A DNA stretch of 64,000 bases from a bacterium (GTDB lineage Bacteria; 4484-113; JAFGCY01): the NCBI GenBank assembly GCA_020849855.1, contig JADZFO010000006.1, forward strand, positions 1-64,000, given 5' to 3'. Below are positions 1 to 7,613 of the stretch, one piece after another. How positions within the stretch are numbered: position 1 is the first letter of the stretch; each line of letters starts with the position of its first letter. The translations under genes were made by a program, and so were the position numbers. The notes beneath the pieces are model-generated. The model did no database searches. It saw nothing but the letters and a program-made list of their open reading frames with translations, and was not told the origin of the DNA.

Positions 1-1
1 G

Positions 2-979
2 ATCATCGGCATCCTGGTGGCGATTGCGCTGCCGAACTTCATCAAGATCAAGGACAAGGCCAAGGAAGCCGAAGTCAAGCAGAACTGCCACGCGATCCAG
101 CTTGCGCTGGAGCGCTACGCGGTGGACGCCCAGGGCAACCTCTACCCCTACTTCGTGATGGGTGGAGACTGGACGGACAGCTATATGGTCTGGCAGGAGT
201 GGGTTGACACCCAGGGCCTGGACCCGAACCAGATCGTCAACGAGCAGCGCCGCAACGCCTGGACCCCGGCGAACCAGGAGATGGGCGACACCCTGGTGAT
301 GGAGGCCTACATGCCCTCCTACCCGGGCAACCCCTTCATCAAGAACAAGAGCACCACGCTGCTGCCGCAGATCCACCACTTCCCCGGCACCCAGTACCCG
401 GGCGTGGCGCCCTTCTTCCGCGTGGTCGGCGGCCGTGACAGCAACAAGATGGCCGAGGCCTTCGGCCCCAACTGGCTTGGCCCGACCCAGCAGATCGCTG
501 GTGACTTCTATGTGCACCACATCTTCAACAACCCGCCCTACGACTTTGAGAACGACGAGCTGAAGAACCCGCCCAACGGCTGGCAGGACGCCGCGGGCAA
601 CCGCTTCCTGACCGGTAACTTCAGCTACTGGCCGCGCAGCAACAGCGACCGGGCCGCCTTCGGCCTGCTGAACTTCGCTGAGCCGGCCGGCTATACCATC
701 GCGGGCTATGGCGCCATCCGCACCGCGGGCCAGGACGTCTACAACCGCAACGGTAACTACAAGGGCCGTTACCGCACCGAGACCTGCGACACCGACTGCA
801 CGACCAACATCTATGGCAGTGACGTGCCCTGCCTGTGCAACACCGGCGCGGCCCCCAGCCGCGTCTCCAACGACGGCGGCTCGGACACCGTGCCGGACGG
901 CGTCGTGATCACCCTGGACAGCGGCGTGGACCGCAAGTCCGGCGCGCCCAATATCGACGGGCCGGCGGGCGACCAGTAA
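2..979 (+). CDS. Type IV pilin/pseudopilin-like protein, 5' end outside window
   Basis: The reading frame is open from base 2, so the gene starts left of the window. The first visible residues (IIGILVAIALPNF) match the second half of the hydrophobic N-terminal helix of type IV pilins and type II secretion pseudopilins. They are followed by the usual amphipathic helix rich in Lys, Glu and Ala (KDKAKEAEVKQN, AIQLALERYA). The preceding prepilin-peptidase site is not visible. The C-terminal domain, about 270 residues, is larger than in minor pseudopilins and carries four closely spaced cysteines (CDTDC then CLC) that may form disulfides. Such proteins are cleaved by PilD, assembled in the inner membrane and exported. 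Whether this is a pilus subunit or a secretion pseudopilin cannot be decided here. A strong terminator follows 36 bases after the stop. Confidence 0.85.
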   Translation: MIGILVAIALPNFIKIKDKAKEAEVKQNCHAIQLALERYAVDAQGNLYPYFVMGGDWTDSYMVWQEWVDTQGLDPNQIVNEQRRNAWTPANQEMGDTLVMEAYMPSYPGNPFIKNKSTTLLPQIHHFPGTQYPGVAPFFRVVGGRDSNKMAEAFGPNWLGPTQQIAGDFYVHHIFNNPPYDFENDELKNPPNGWQDAAGNRFLTGNFSYWPRSNSDRAAFGLLNFAEPAGYTIAGYGAIRTAGQDVYNRNGNYKGRYRTETCDTDCTTNIYGSDVPCLCNTGAAPSRVSNDGGSDTVPDGVVITLDSGVDRKSGAPNIDGPAGDQ

Positions 980-1014
980 ACAGCTATCTGAACCGTCTTG
1001 AAACGCAGTGGGAG

Positions 1015-1042
1015 GGGCCGGGGCAACCCGGCCCTTTCTTTT
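1015..1042 (+). terminator. Rho-independent terminator after pilin-like gene
   Basis: A perfect 8-bp GC stem (GGGCCGGG / CCCGGCCC) with a 4-nt loop is followed by TTTCTTTT, 36 bases after the pilin-like stop codon. Confidence 0.85.
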
Positions 1043-1217
1043 GCCTGGCGCCGCGCACAATGCAGCGGGGATAGCCGGCGCATCAGTAGTGGAAATGGAC
1101 AGCCGCGCGCAGGCGCGGCATCACTGCGGGTACAGGGATGCGCGAAGGGGCACCCTTAGGGGGCTTGGTACTGGCCAGCGGGCCGTGGGTCCCGAGGCGA
1201 TATGGGGGGCAGGGACA

Positions 1218-1276
1218 AAAGCCAGTCGCTGCGCTCCTTGCGCAGGGCTTAAAGCCAGTCGCTGCGCTCCTTGCGC
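1218..1276. repeat. 33-bp-period direct duplication at the end of the small membrane gene
   Basis: A 26-bp block is present at 1218-1243 and again at 1251-1276. The second copy covers the last codons and stop of the minus-strand gene at 1249-1440; the first lies just beyond it. It looks like a slippage or tandem duplication of the gene's 3' end. Confidence 0.8.
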
Positions 1277-1440
1277 CCCGTGTCCACGGGCTCATCGTCG
1301 CTTTCAGTCGTCCACATGCTCTGGTTCATGCCGCGGATCCACGAGCCCTGGTCCTGGTACTTCCACCAGTACTCGTAGACGGCCCAGACCAGCAGTGCTG
1401 CAGCAGCGATGCCGAGGAACTGAACTGGGGTCAGACGCAT
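1249..1440 (-). CDS. Small single-pass membrane protein, unknown function
   Basis: This 63-residue protein begins MRLTPVQF, has one hydrophobic segment at about residues 6-22 (LGIAAAALLVWAVYEYWW) and a polar, acidic and basic C-terminal tail. I chose the ATG at 1440 rather than upstream codons because a TAGAAT -10 hexamer ends 5 bases before it, the spacing expected for a leaderless mRNA. The N-terminal part of the longer frame would lie upstream of that promoter. The gene lies downstream of murA in the same direction but with its own promoter. No family is recognised. Its reality rests on the promoter, the membrane segment and coding-like composition. Confidence 0.6.
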   Translation of the reverse strand: MRLTPVQFLGIAAAALLVWAVYEYWWKYQDQGSWIRGMNQSMWTTESDDEPVDTGRKERSDWL

Positions 1441-1445
1441 GCCAG

Positions 1446-1451
1446 ATTCTA
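1446..1451 (-). promoter_or_regulatory. Leaderless -10 box (TAGAAT) for the small membrane gene
   Basis: On the minus strand TAGAAT is followed by 5 bases and then ATG at 1440. Transcription starts about 6-7 bases past a -10 box, so the mRNA should begin at or next to the start codon. No ribosome binding site is present. Confidence 0.6.
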
Positions 1452-1555
1452 ACAAGCCAGACCGGGCTGCGCCGCGCATATAACCGGGATATAACCGCAG
1501 CTTACTTTGCGCCGCCAGCATTCATACGGCCCCTGCGGGGCATTCGGCAGGCGGA

Positions 1556-2908
1556 TCAGGCGACCGTGCTGGCCGCCGGGTCCGGCAGGGCCACCGCCGG
1601 GTCCGTGCTGGAAGAGGCATAGGACACCTCGCCGCCCAGCGCGGTGATCTTCTCCGGGAGCTGCTCATAGCCGCGCAGCAGATGCCGCAGGCCGTCGACG
1701 CGGGTCTCGCCGCGGGCCATCAGGCCGGCGATGACCAGGGCCGCGGCGCAGCGCAGGTCATGCGCCTCCACCGGCGCGCCGGAGAGGCCGCAGCCGAAGC
1801 TGGAGCCGGGGTTGCTGAGCTCGTCGCCCTCTGACGGGCCCTCGATGACCGCGATATGGCCCATGAGCTGGATCCGCGCGCCCATGCGCACCAGCTCGGG
1901 CACGTGGGTCAGGCGGTTCTCGAAGATCGTCTCAGAGACCGTGCTGGAACCGCGGGCAGCGGTGAGCACGGCGGTCATCTGGGGCTGCAGGTCGGTGGGG
2001 AAGCCGGGGTAGACATCCGTATTGATCACCACGGACTTCAGCCTGCGGCTGGGGCTGACGGAAATCCAGTCCTCGCCGTGCTCGATGGCCACGCCCATCT
2101 CGCGCAGCTTGATCACCAGGGCGTCGAGGTGGTCGGGGCGCGCGCCGTGGACCGTGCCTTCGCCGCCGGTGCCGACCAGGGCCAGCAGGTAAGTGCCGGC
2201 CTCGATGCGGTCGGGGATGACGCTGTAGTCCACCGCGGCGCTGATGCGCGGCTGGCCGTGGACCGTGATGGTCTTGGTGCCGGCGCCGCTGATCCGCACG
2301 CCGCAGCGCATCAGGAAGTGGCAGAGGTCGGTGACCTCGGGCTCCATCGCCGCGTTGCGAATGGTGGTGACGCCATCGGCCAGGGTGGCGGCCATCACGG
2401 CGTTCTCGGTGGCGCCCACCGAAGCGACATTAAGGTACATATCCGCGCCGGTCAGCTTGCGGGCGCGGGCCTTGATCAGGCCGGCGTCCATGCTCATGTC
2501 GGCGCCCAGCGCGCGCATCGCCGCCAAGTGCTCGCCGACCGGGCGGGCGCCGATCTCGCAGCCACCGGGCAGGGGCACATCGGCCACGCCAAAGCGCGCC
2601 AGCAGCGGCCCGAGCACAAGGAAGGAGGCGCGCATCTTATTGACCAGCTCATAGGGCGCGGCGGTGGCGTTGATGCCAGCGGAGTCGACCGTCAGGCTGC
2701 CGTCGCCGTTGCGCTGGACCCGCGCGCCCAGACTGCGCAGCACCTCGGAGATCACCGCCACGTCATGCAGGGCCGGGACATTGCGCAGGGTCACGGGCTG
2801 CTCATTAAGCAGCGCTGCGCAGAGGATCGGCAGCGCGGCGTTCTTGCTGCCCGAGACTTCCACGGTGCCGCCCAGTGGTTTGCCGCCCCTGACGAGGATC
2901 TGGTCCAT
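1556..2908 (-). CDS. murA: UDP-N-acetylglucosamine 1-carboxyvinyltransferase MurA
   Basis: MurA transfers enolpyruvate from PEP to UDP-GlcNAc, the first committed step of peptidoglycan precursor synthesis in the cytoplasm. The 450-residue protein has the EPSP-synthase fold signature from the N-terminus (GGTVEVSGSKNAALPI, with the active-site Lys at 22) and the catalytic loop PLPGGCEIGARPVGEH. In that loop Cys117 is the residue that fosfomycin alkylates, so the enzyme should be fosfomycin-sensitive. Further family motifs are PDRIEAGTYL, YPGFPTDLQPQ and the late RHLLRGYEQLPEKI. It is about 30 residues longer than typical MurA. Part of this is a Ser/Gly-rich insertion just before LSGAPVEAHDLR, and part is an Ala/Pro-rich C-terminal tail. 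The ATG at 2908 sits 8 bases after a TAAACT box, so the transcript is probably leaderless. Confidence 0.97.
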   Translation of the reverse strand: MDQILVRGGKPLGGTVEVSGSKNAALPILCAALLNEQPVTLRNVPALHDVAVISEVLRSLGARVQRNGDGSLTVDSAGINATAAPYELVNKMRASFLVLGPLLARFGVADVPLPGGCEIGARPVGEHLAAMRALGADMSMDAGLIKARARKLTGADMYLNVASVGATENAVMAATLADGVTTIRNAAMEPEVTDLCHFLMRCGVRISGAGTKTITVHGQPRISAAVDYSVIPDRIEAGTYLLALVGTGGEGTVHGARPDHLDALVIKLREMGVAIEHGEDWISVSPSRRLKSVVINTDVYPGFPTDLQPQMTAVLTAARGSSTVSETIFENRLTHVPELVRMGARIQLMGHIAVIEGPSEGDELSNPGSSFGCGLSGAPVEAHDLRCAAALVIAGLMARGETRVDGLRHLLRGYEQLPEKITALGGEVSYASSSTDPAVALPDPAASTVA

Positions 2909-2916
2909 AGGCGCTA

Positions 2917-2922
2917 AGTTTA
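2917..2922 (-). promoter_or_regulatory. Leaderless -10 box (TAAACT) for murA
   Basis: TAAACT on the minus strand is separated by 8 bases from the murA ATG. No Shine-Dalgarno sequence is present in the intervening TAGCGCCT. Confidence 0.5.
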
Positions 2923-2955
2923 GCGGATGCGGGGGCTTGGCGCGGGCTGCAGCGG

Positions 2956-3156
2956 GCCCGCATGTTAATGCGGGCAGCGGCCTTACCCGGACTGCCGTCC
3001 GGGGCCACAGCCGGGTGCCGAAAGAGAGGGCCGCACATGTGCGGCCTCTACAGGAGCAGACAGCCGGGTGGGGACAAGCCCCACCCCGACAAGATCAAAT
3101 GCCACAGCCGGGTGCCGCAAGAGAGGGCCGCACATGTGCGGCCCCTACAAGAGCAG
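2956..3156. repeat. Cluster of intergenic palindromic repeats between murA and the EamA gene
   Basis: Several GC-rich palindromes lie in a row: GCCCGCAT/ATGCGGGC at 2956-2975, GGCCGCACATGTGCGGCC at 3029-3046, GGGTGGGG/CCCCACCCC near 3066-3086, and the 18-bp palindrome again near 3126-3143. A 56-bp block is present twice (3004-3059 and 3101-3156) with only three differences. Units end in the trailer CGGCC(C/T)CTACA. The same kind of unit occurs between atpD and atpC. The last unit supplies the stop codon of the EamA gene. Confidence 0.85.
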
Positions 3157-4128
3157 CAGCGCTGCGCCGAGGACCACCAGGGCGCTGGGGATCCAGCGGG
3201 CGCGGATCGGCTCTTTGAAAAGCAGACCGCCCAGCGCGATGGCGATGAAGACCGAGAGCTGGCTGACCGGCTCGGCCACCGAGGGGTTGAAGCCATGGCG
3301 CAGGGCCAGCAGCAGGCAGACATAGGCGAAGATGCCGCTGACCGCGCTGACCAGCAGGGCGAGGGGCCGGCGGCGGGCGATGAGGCGGAACTCGCCGGTC
3401 CTGCCCTTCCAGAGCAGCCACAGCAGGCCCAGCAGCACCGGCAGCAGGTTGTTGCAGAGGGCATAGGCCAGGGTTGGCGCAACATCGCTGACGGACTTGT
3501 CGATGACGCGGCCGGAGGCCAGGCCGAAGGCATAGACCAGCATGCCGATGGCCCCGGGCTGGCGCAGGGTGTTCAGCGGGTTCAGCGCCTCGCGCCAGTG
3601 CCATGATGCCCCCCTGCCCTCGCCTTTGTGCGGCGTAGCGTTGAGCAGCATCACGCCCAGGGCGACCGCGGCGGTGCCGCCGATGGCCTGCCAGCCGAGC
3701 TGGGCGTCGCCGAAGAGGACATCCAGAACATAGAGCCAGACAAAGCCGGTGGCATAGAGCGGCGTGAGATAGCTGACCTCGCCGACGCTCATGGCCCAGA
3801 CATAGCTGTGGAAGGCCGCGGTGAAGAGCAGGCCGGTGGCCAGAGCCTGCCACCACCAGTCGCCGATTGTGCTGAAGAGCCCCGGGCTCGCGCTCCACTC
3901 GAAGCCGACGACGAGGGCCAGCAGCAGCCAGGCGATGCCAAAGGAGAAGGTGCAGGCGGCGATGGGGTGCGGCGTCCAGGGCTGGCCGGCAGCGTCCGTG
4001 CCGGCGGTTGAGATGGCCTTGATCGTGGGGCGCTCGATGCCAAGGCCGATGATGCGGCCCAGCAGCGCCAGATAGCCCAGGGTGTCGGGTGCAGCCAAGG
4101 AGACTATTGTGATGGATGCCGCCGGCAC
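3145..4128 (-). CDS. EamA/DMT-superfamily transporter
   Basis: This 327-residue, strongly hydrophobic protein has about ten membrane segments in two similar halves, the arrangement of the drug/metabolite transporter (EamA) superfamily. The closing segments carry the usual signature (VAEPVSQLSVFIAIALGGLLFKEPI, here split across residues 280-304), and the first half has the matching LYATGFVWLYVLDVLFGD. Substrates in this superfamily range from amino acids to nucleotide-sugar-like metabolites, so none can be assigned. The start is uncertain: GTG at 4128 gives the full first helix, and a TTG ten codons downstream is possible. The TAG stop lies inside the trailer (CCCCTACAA on the plus strand) of an intergenic palindromic repeat, so the repeat defines the C-terminus. 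Confidence 0.85.
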   Translation of the reverse strand: MPAASITIVSLAAPDTLGYLALLGRIIGLGIERPTIKAISTAGTDAAGQPWTPHPIAACTFSFGIAWLLLALVVGFEWSASPGLFSTIGDWWWQALATGLLFTAAFHSYVWAMSVGEVSYLTPLYATGFVWLYVLDVLFGDAQLGWQAIGGTAAVALGVMLLNATPHKGEGRGASWHWREALNPLNTLRQPGAIGMLVYAFGLASGRVIDKSVSDVAPTLAYALCNNLLPVLLGLLWLLWKGRTGEFRLIARRRPLALLVSAVSGIFAYVCLLLALRHGFNPSVAEPVSQLSVFIAIALGGLLFKEPIRARWIPSALVVLGAALLLL

Positions 4129-4185
4129 GCGCTGCTTCTGGCTGCCATCTTTTCAAGACTGCGCTGGTTGAAATTTCACACTGGA

Positions 4186-4278
4186 ACCCGCCCGCGGGAG
4201 GCGGGTCTTACTGCTTGTATGGCTGCTGGGGTGCAACTGTCGTGGATCCTCAGTTGCTGCCCCGGCAAGCCTACCGGG
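4186..4278 (+). other. Three consecutive small hairpins upstream of the 4348 gene
   Basis: The 219-base gap between the divergent EamA gene and the 4348 gene holds ACCCGCC/GGCGGGT (4186-4206), GCAACTG/CAGTTGC (4233-4257) and CCCGG/CCGGG (4261-4278). None is followed by a T-run. An AT-rich stretch near 4327-4337 just before AGGAGG could be the -10 region, in which case the hairpins lie upstream of the transcript. No known riboswitch is recognised. Confidence 0.35.
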
Positions 4279-4347
4279 CCTGGAAACAGGCCCTGCACTG
4301 CGCCCGGACAGAGCTTCGTGCGCGGATTATATGTTTAGGAGGCCTAA

Positions 4348-4686
4348 ATGACTGTTGATACTCGTGATAGCCAGTTCAATAATCCTGATTCGCAGTACCC
4401 CCAGTGGGAGCGTTCATGGACGGAGAACCTGTCCGAGGTTGACGACCAGATCGTGGACTGGTTCCGCAGCGCCCGTGAGAAGACGGCGGCCGGAATAAGC
4501 GAGCTGGGGGACCGGATCAAGTACCTCTTTGACAAGAAGGAGTTCGACCCGGTGACCCGCGCCGAGTATGAGAAGGCCAAGGGCGACAGCAAGCTCTGGG
4601 CCGCCAGGGTGGAGAACCGCGTGAACCACCTGATCCAGGACGGCAAGATCGCCTGGGCCCGCATGACGGGCCAGGACAAGGCCTGA
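4348..4686 (+). CDS. Small soluble helical protein, unknown function
   Basis: This 112-residue hydrophilic protein has a polar N-terminus rich in Asp, Gln, Ser and Trp. A largely helical remainder follows (VDDQIVDWFRSAREKTAAGI, LGDRIKYLFDKKEF, RAEYEKAKGDSKLWAARVEN). It has no signal peptide or membrane segment. AGGAGG lies 5 bases before the ATG at 4348, so this gene, unlike many here, has a canonical ribosome binding site. A small lmo0937-type membrane protein follows 111 bases downstream in the same direction. Genes of that type are often envelope-stress or general-stress induced, so this protein may belong to the same response. That is inference from position only. I recognise no family. 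Confidence 0.7.
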   Translation: MTVDTRDSQFNNPDSQYPQWERSWTENLSEVDDQIVDWFRSAREKTAAGISELGDRIKYLFDKKEFDPVTRAEYEKAKGDSKLWAARVENRVNHLIQDGKIAWARMTGQDKA

Positions 4687-4797
4687 GGCCCTGGCAGGCC
4701 AAGGCGCTGCGGCCCCCAGCGGGGCTGCAGAACAAAGTGAGGCCCTGGCAGCAGGGCAGCAGCGGAGGAAAGGCCGCCGCTTCTTAAGGAGGACGCA

Positions 4798-4950
4798 ATG
4801 CTCTGGAACATCGCTGTAGTGCTGATCATTCTGTGGCTGCTGGGCCTTATCGGTTACGGCACCATGGGCTCGTTCATCCACATCCTGCTGGTCATCGCGG
4901 TGATCATGATCCTGGTCAACGTGATCCAGGGCCGCCGCTGGGCCTGGTAA
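4798..4950 (+). CDS. lmo0937-type small membrane protein
   Basis: This 50-residue protein begins MLWNIAVVLIILWLLGLIGY and ends with a short basic tail (QGRRWAW). It is almost entirely two hydrophobic segments separated by TMGSFIHI. This is the typical size and pattern of the lmo0937/DUF5670 family of tiny bacterial membrane proteins, often found in stress regulons; the biochemical role is not known. AGGAGG with a 4-base spacer precedes the ATG at 4798. The antisense frames covering this stretch are shadows. Confidence 0.8.
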   Translation: MLWNIAVVLIILWLLGLIGYGTMGSFIHILLVIAVIMILVNVIQGRRWAW

Positions 4951-4975
4951 GCAGGAAACCCAGGATCTCCCTCGG

Positions 4976-4997
4976 CCCGGTGGCTGATGCCGCCGGG
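4976..4997 (+). terminator. Possible terminator hairpin after the lmo0937-type gene
   Basis: A 9-bp stem with one G-T pair (CCCGGTGGC / GCCGCCGGG) and loop TGAT lies 26 bases after the stop. The T-tract is poor, so termination strength is doubtful. Confidence 0.4.
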
Positions 4998-5152
4998 CCT
5001 TGCACTGAGATTGACATTCAGTCCGCGTATTAAAGTGTTATTCTTCAAAACAAGACATATTGTGTCCAATATATCTACTTAATTCGAGGTACTACTTTGC
5101 ATCCGCCATGGCAGTGGCGCTGGACGGCAGATTGCCGCCTGGGAGGTGTGCA

Positions 5153-7513
5153 ATGAGGTGCCCGAGATATTCAATAGCGCTTTGCGCCGCAGGACTCACG
5201 CTGCTTGGCGCCTGCGCTCCGGACTCGCAGCCCGTGAGCGCCGACAACCGCAGCCTGCAGCCCGCCTACCACAGTGAACTGAACCAGCTGACCAGCCCCA
5301 CCGGCGTTGATGCCGCGGTCTGGCAAGAGCTCCGCAGGGAGCTGGAACGCGTTCTGGCAGCCACGGGCGCCGACAAGGCAGTCGCCAGCGTGCCGGGAAG
5401 CACCGACAGCAAGGTTGACGACCTGGCCGTCAGCGGCAGCATCGGCGGCGACATCACCTTCAGCTTCACCTACCACAATTGCGGCGACTATAACCAGGAC
5501 GGCCGCGTGGCGGTCAGTGACCTCAGCCCCATCGGCATCCACTTCCTGGACCACAGCGGCAGCGCGACCTGGGCCGGGGCCTGTGTGGCCGACGGAGACA
5601 TGAACGGCCTGGTTAACGTGGCCGACCTGACGCCGATCGGCATCCACTACCTGACACAGTGCGACGGCTACCAGCTGCAGGGCGCCAGCGACCCGAACGC
5701 TGCCACATGGGATGTGCTCGCCGACCTGCAGCTTGACGGCTCGAGCTTCCCGGATGACGGCTCCTTCCGCCGCTTCCATTACACCCTTTCCAATTCGGCC
5801 GCGCAGATGTGGTACCGCGTGGTGCCTTATCTGGGCAGCGGCGCTGCAAGGCAGTTCGGCATTGACAGCAACCCGGTCTACTTCGGCCTGGGTCAGATCC
5901 TGCCGCCGGAGAACTTCACGGCCAGCCAGGGCGCCTACAGCGACCGGGTCAGCCTGAGCTGGACCAAGTCCGCCGAGGCGCTCAACTACCGGGTCTTCCG
6001 CGACCAGCAGGATACGCCCCTGGCTGAGCTTGGTGATGTGTCAACATACGACGACCTGACGCCGGCGGACACAACTCCGCACAACTACTGGATCCAGGCG
6101 GTGAACGGCGTGCGGGTGTCCAACTTCAGCGCGCCGGCCATCGGCTGGCTGAAAGCCGGGACGACCGCGCTGGAAGCCCCCAGCGGCGTTAGCGCCAGCG
6201 ACGGCACATCCAGCGAGAAGATCAGCATCAGCTGGAACAAGGTCAGCGGCGCCAGCGGCTATGAAATCTACCGCGACACGCAGAGCAGCCCGCTGGCCGT
6301 ACTGGGCGACGCGGGCAGCTATGAGGACGCCGTCGCCGACGCCTATGCCCATACCTACTGGCTGCTGGCCACCGGCGCCGGCGGTATCCGCAGCGCCTTC
6401 AGCGCCAGCGATACCGGCTACCGCGGCGGCAATCCCAGCGGCGGCATGGTGGTGCTGGCCTACAACGACCTGGGCATGCACTGCATGAACGAGGACTTCA
6501 GCAGCTTCATGATCCTGCCGCCCTTCAACACCCTGCACGCGCAGGTGATCGACCGCAGCGGTGAAGAGCCGCGCATCGTGAAGAGCGGCGTCAGCATCCG
6601 CTACAGCATCAAGGGCAACACCTATTCCGTTGGCAAGACCAACTTCTGGGACTTTGAGGACCTGCTCTTTGGCGTTGATCTGGCCCCGAACGTGGGCCTG
6701 ACCGGCAACGGGATGAGTGGCTTCATGCAGCCCAGCGGCGGCAGCCATACCGACTGGCAGGTGACCGGCATCCCGGTGACGCCGGTGAATGACGACCAGA
6801 GCTTCAACCCCTACCAGCTTGCCACGGTCTCCGTCTTCGAGGGCGGCGTGGAAACGGCGCGCACCGAAGCCGTGGTGCCGGTGAGCTGGGAGATCTCCTG
6901 CAACATCTGCCATGGCAATGACCCGGCCTCGATCCTGCGCAGCCATGACAGCATGCACGGCACGAACCTGGAGAACAGCCAGCCGGTGGTCTGCGGCACC
7001 TGCCACGCCCAGCCTGAGCTGGGCATGCCGGGCCTTGGCAGCCTGCCGACCCTGTCCTCAGCCGTGCACAGCGCGCACGCAGGCCGCATGGCGATGGCCG
7101 GCCTGGAGAACAGCTGCTATGCCTGCCACCCAGGCATCAACACGCGCTGCCTGAGGGACGTGCACTACAGCGCCGGGGTGAACTGCGTGGACTGCCACGG
7201 CGACATGGCCGCGGTGGGCAACCCCGCGCGGCAGCCCTGGGTGGATGAGCCCCGCTGCGGCGACTGCCACAGCCGAGCCGGCTTTGAGTTCGAGCAGCCC
7301 GGCGTGCTCTTCCGCGACAGCCTGGGCCATCATGGCATCCAGTGCAGCGCCTGCCACGGCAGCCCGCATGCTGTGACCCCGACGGTGCAGGTGGAAGACA
7401 ACCTGCAGGCCATCGCAGTGCAGGGCCACCCCGGCACGATCGACACCTGCACGGTCTGCCACCAGAACCCGCCGGATGAATTTGAGCACTTCTACGAGGC
7501 GGACGACGACTAG
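5153..7513 (+). CDS. Heptahaem c-type cytochrome lipoprotein with dockerin-like and FN3 domains
   Basis: The 786-residue protein starts at ATG 5153 behind GGGAGGTG and has a lipoprotein signal (LTLLGAC, lipid-bearing Cys21). Two EF-hand/dockerin-like Ca-binding repeats follow at about residues 111-165 (GDYNQDGRVAVSDLSPIG, then NVADLTPIGIHY). Two fibronectin type III-like domains follow at about 250-430. A domain beginning LAYNDLGMHCMNEDF occupies about 433-580; I associate similar sequences with multihaem cytochromes of metal reducers. The C-terminal 200 residues contain seven CXXCH haem-c motifs (CNICH, CGTCH, CYACH, CVDCH, CGDCH, CSACH, CTVCH). The protein should be exported, lipidated and loaded with haem outside the cytoplasm. 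An extracellular or outer-membrane electron-transfer role is an inference. No porin or partner cytochrome is adjacent. Confidence 0.9.
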   Translation: MRCPRYSIALCAAGLTLLGACAPDSQPVSADNRSLQPAYHSELNQLTSPTGVDAAVWQELRRELERVLAATGADKAVASVPGSTDSKVDDLAVSGSIGGDITFSFTYHNCGDYNQDGRVAVSDLSPIGIHFLDHSGSATWAGACVADGDMNGLVNVADLTPIGIHYLTQCDGYQLQGASDPNAATWDVLADLQLDGSSFPDDGSFRRFHYTLSNSAAQMWYRVVPYLGSGAARQFGIDSNPVYFGLGQILPPENFTASQGAYSDRVSLSWTKSAEALNYRVFRDQQDTPLAELGDVSTYDDLTPADTTPHNYWIQAVNGVRVSNFSAPAIGWLKAGTTALEAPSGVSASDGTSSEKISISWNKVSGASGYEIYRDTQSSPLAVLGDAGSYEDAVADAYAHTYWLLATGAGGIRSAFSASDTGYRGGNPSGGMVVLAYNDLGMHCMNEDFSSFMILPPFNTLHAQVIDRSGEEPRIVKSGVSIRYSIKGNTYSVGKTNFWDFEDLLFGVDLAPNVGLTGNGMSGFMQPSGGSHTDWQVTGIPVTPVNDDQSFNPYQLATVSVFEGGVETARTEAVVPVSWEISCNICHGNDPASILRSHDSMHGTNLENSQPVVCGTCHAQPELGMPGLGSLPTLSSAVHSAHAGRMAMAGLENSCYACHPGINTRCLRDVHYSAGVNCVDCHGDMAAVGNPARQPWVDEPRCGDCHSRAGFEFEQPGVLFRDSLGHHGIQCSACHGSPHAVTPTVQVEDNLQAIAVQGHPGTIDTCTVCHQNPPDEFEHFYEADDD

Positions 7514-7558
7514 CTGTGTGAAAGGCTGGCGCCTGACAGCAGTTCGACATCGACATCA

Positions 7559-7582
7559 GCGGGCGGCCGGTAGGTCGCCCGC
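7559..7582. terminator. Hairpin between convergent cytochrome and ankyrin genes
   Basis: A 7-bp stem (GCGGGCG / CGCCCGC) with a 10-nt loop lies in the 100-base gap between the convergent genes. It is followed by TTCGT on the plus strand. It could serve both directions; the T-runs are weak. Confidence 0.5.
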
Positions 7583-7613
7583 TTCGTATGCGACGGCGAG
7601 CTGGCCTAGCGGC

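Noticed and set aside
1856-2917. 353-codon plus frame opposite murA
   Set aside because: murA is certain on the other strand, and this frame is His/Ala/Gly-rich shadow.
4186-4278. Riboswitch upstream of the 4348 gene
   Set aside because: Three simple hairpins without a conserved core, and the likely promoter lies downstream of them, so they may not be transcribed with the gene.
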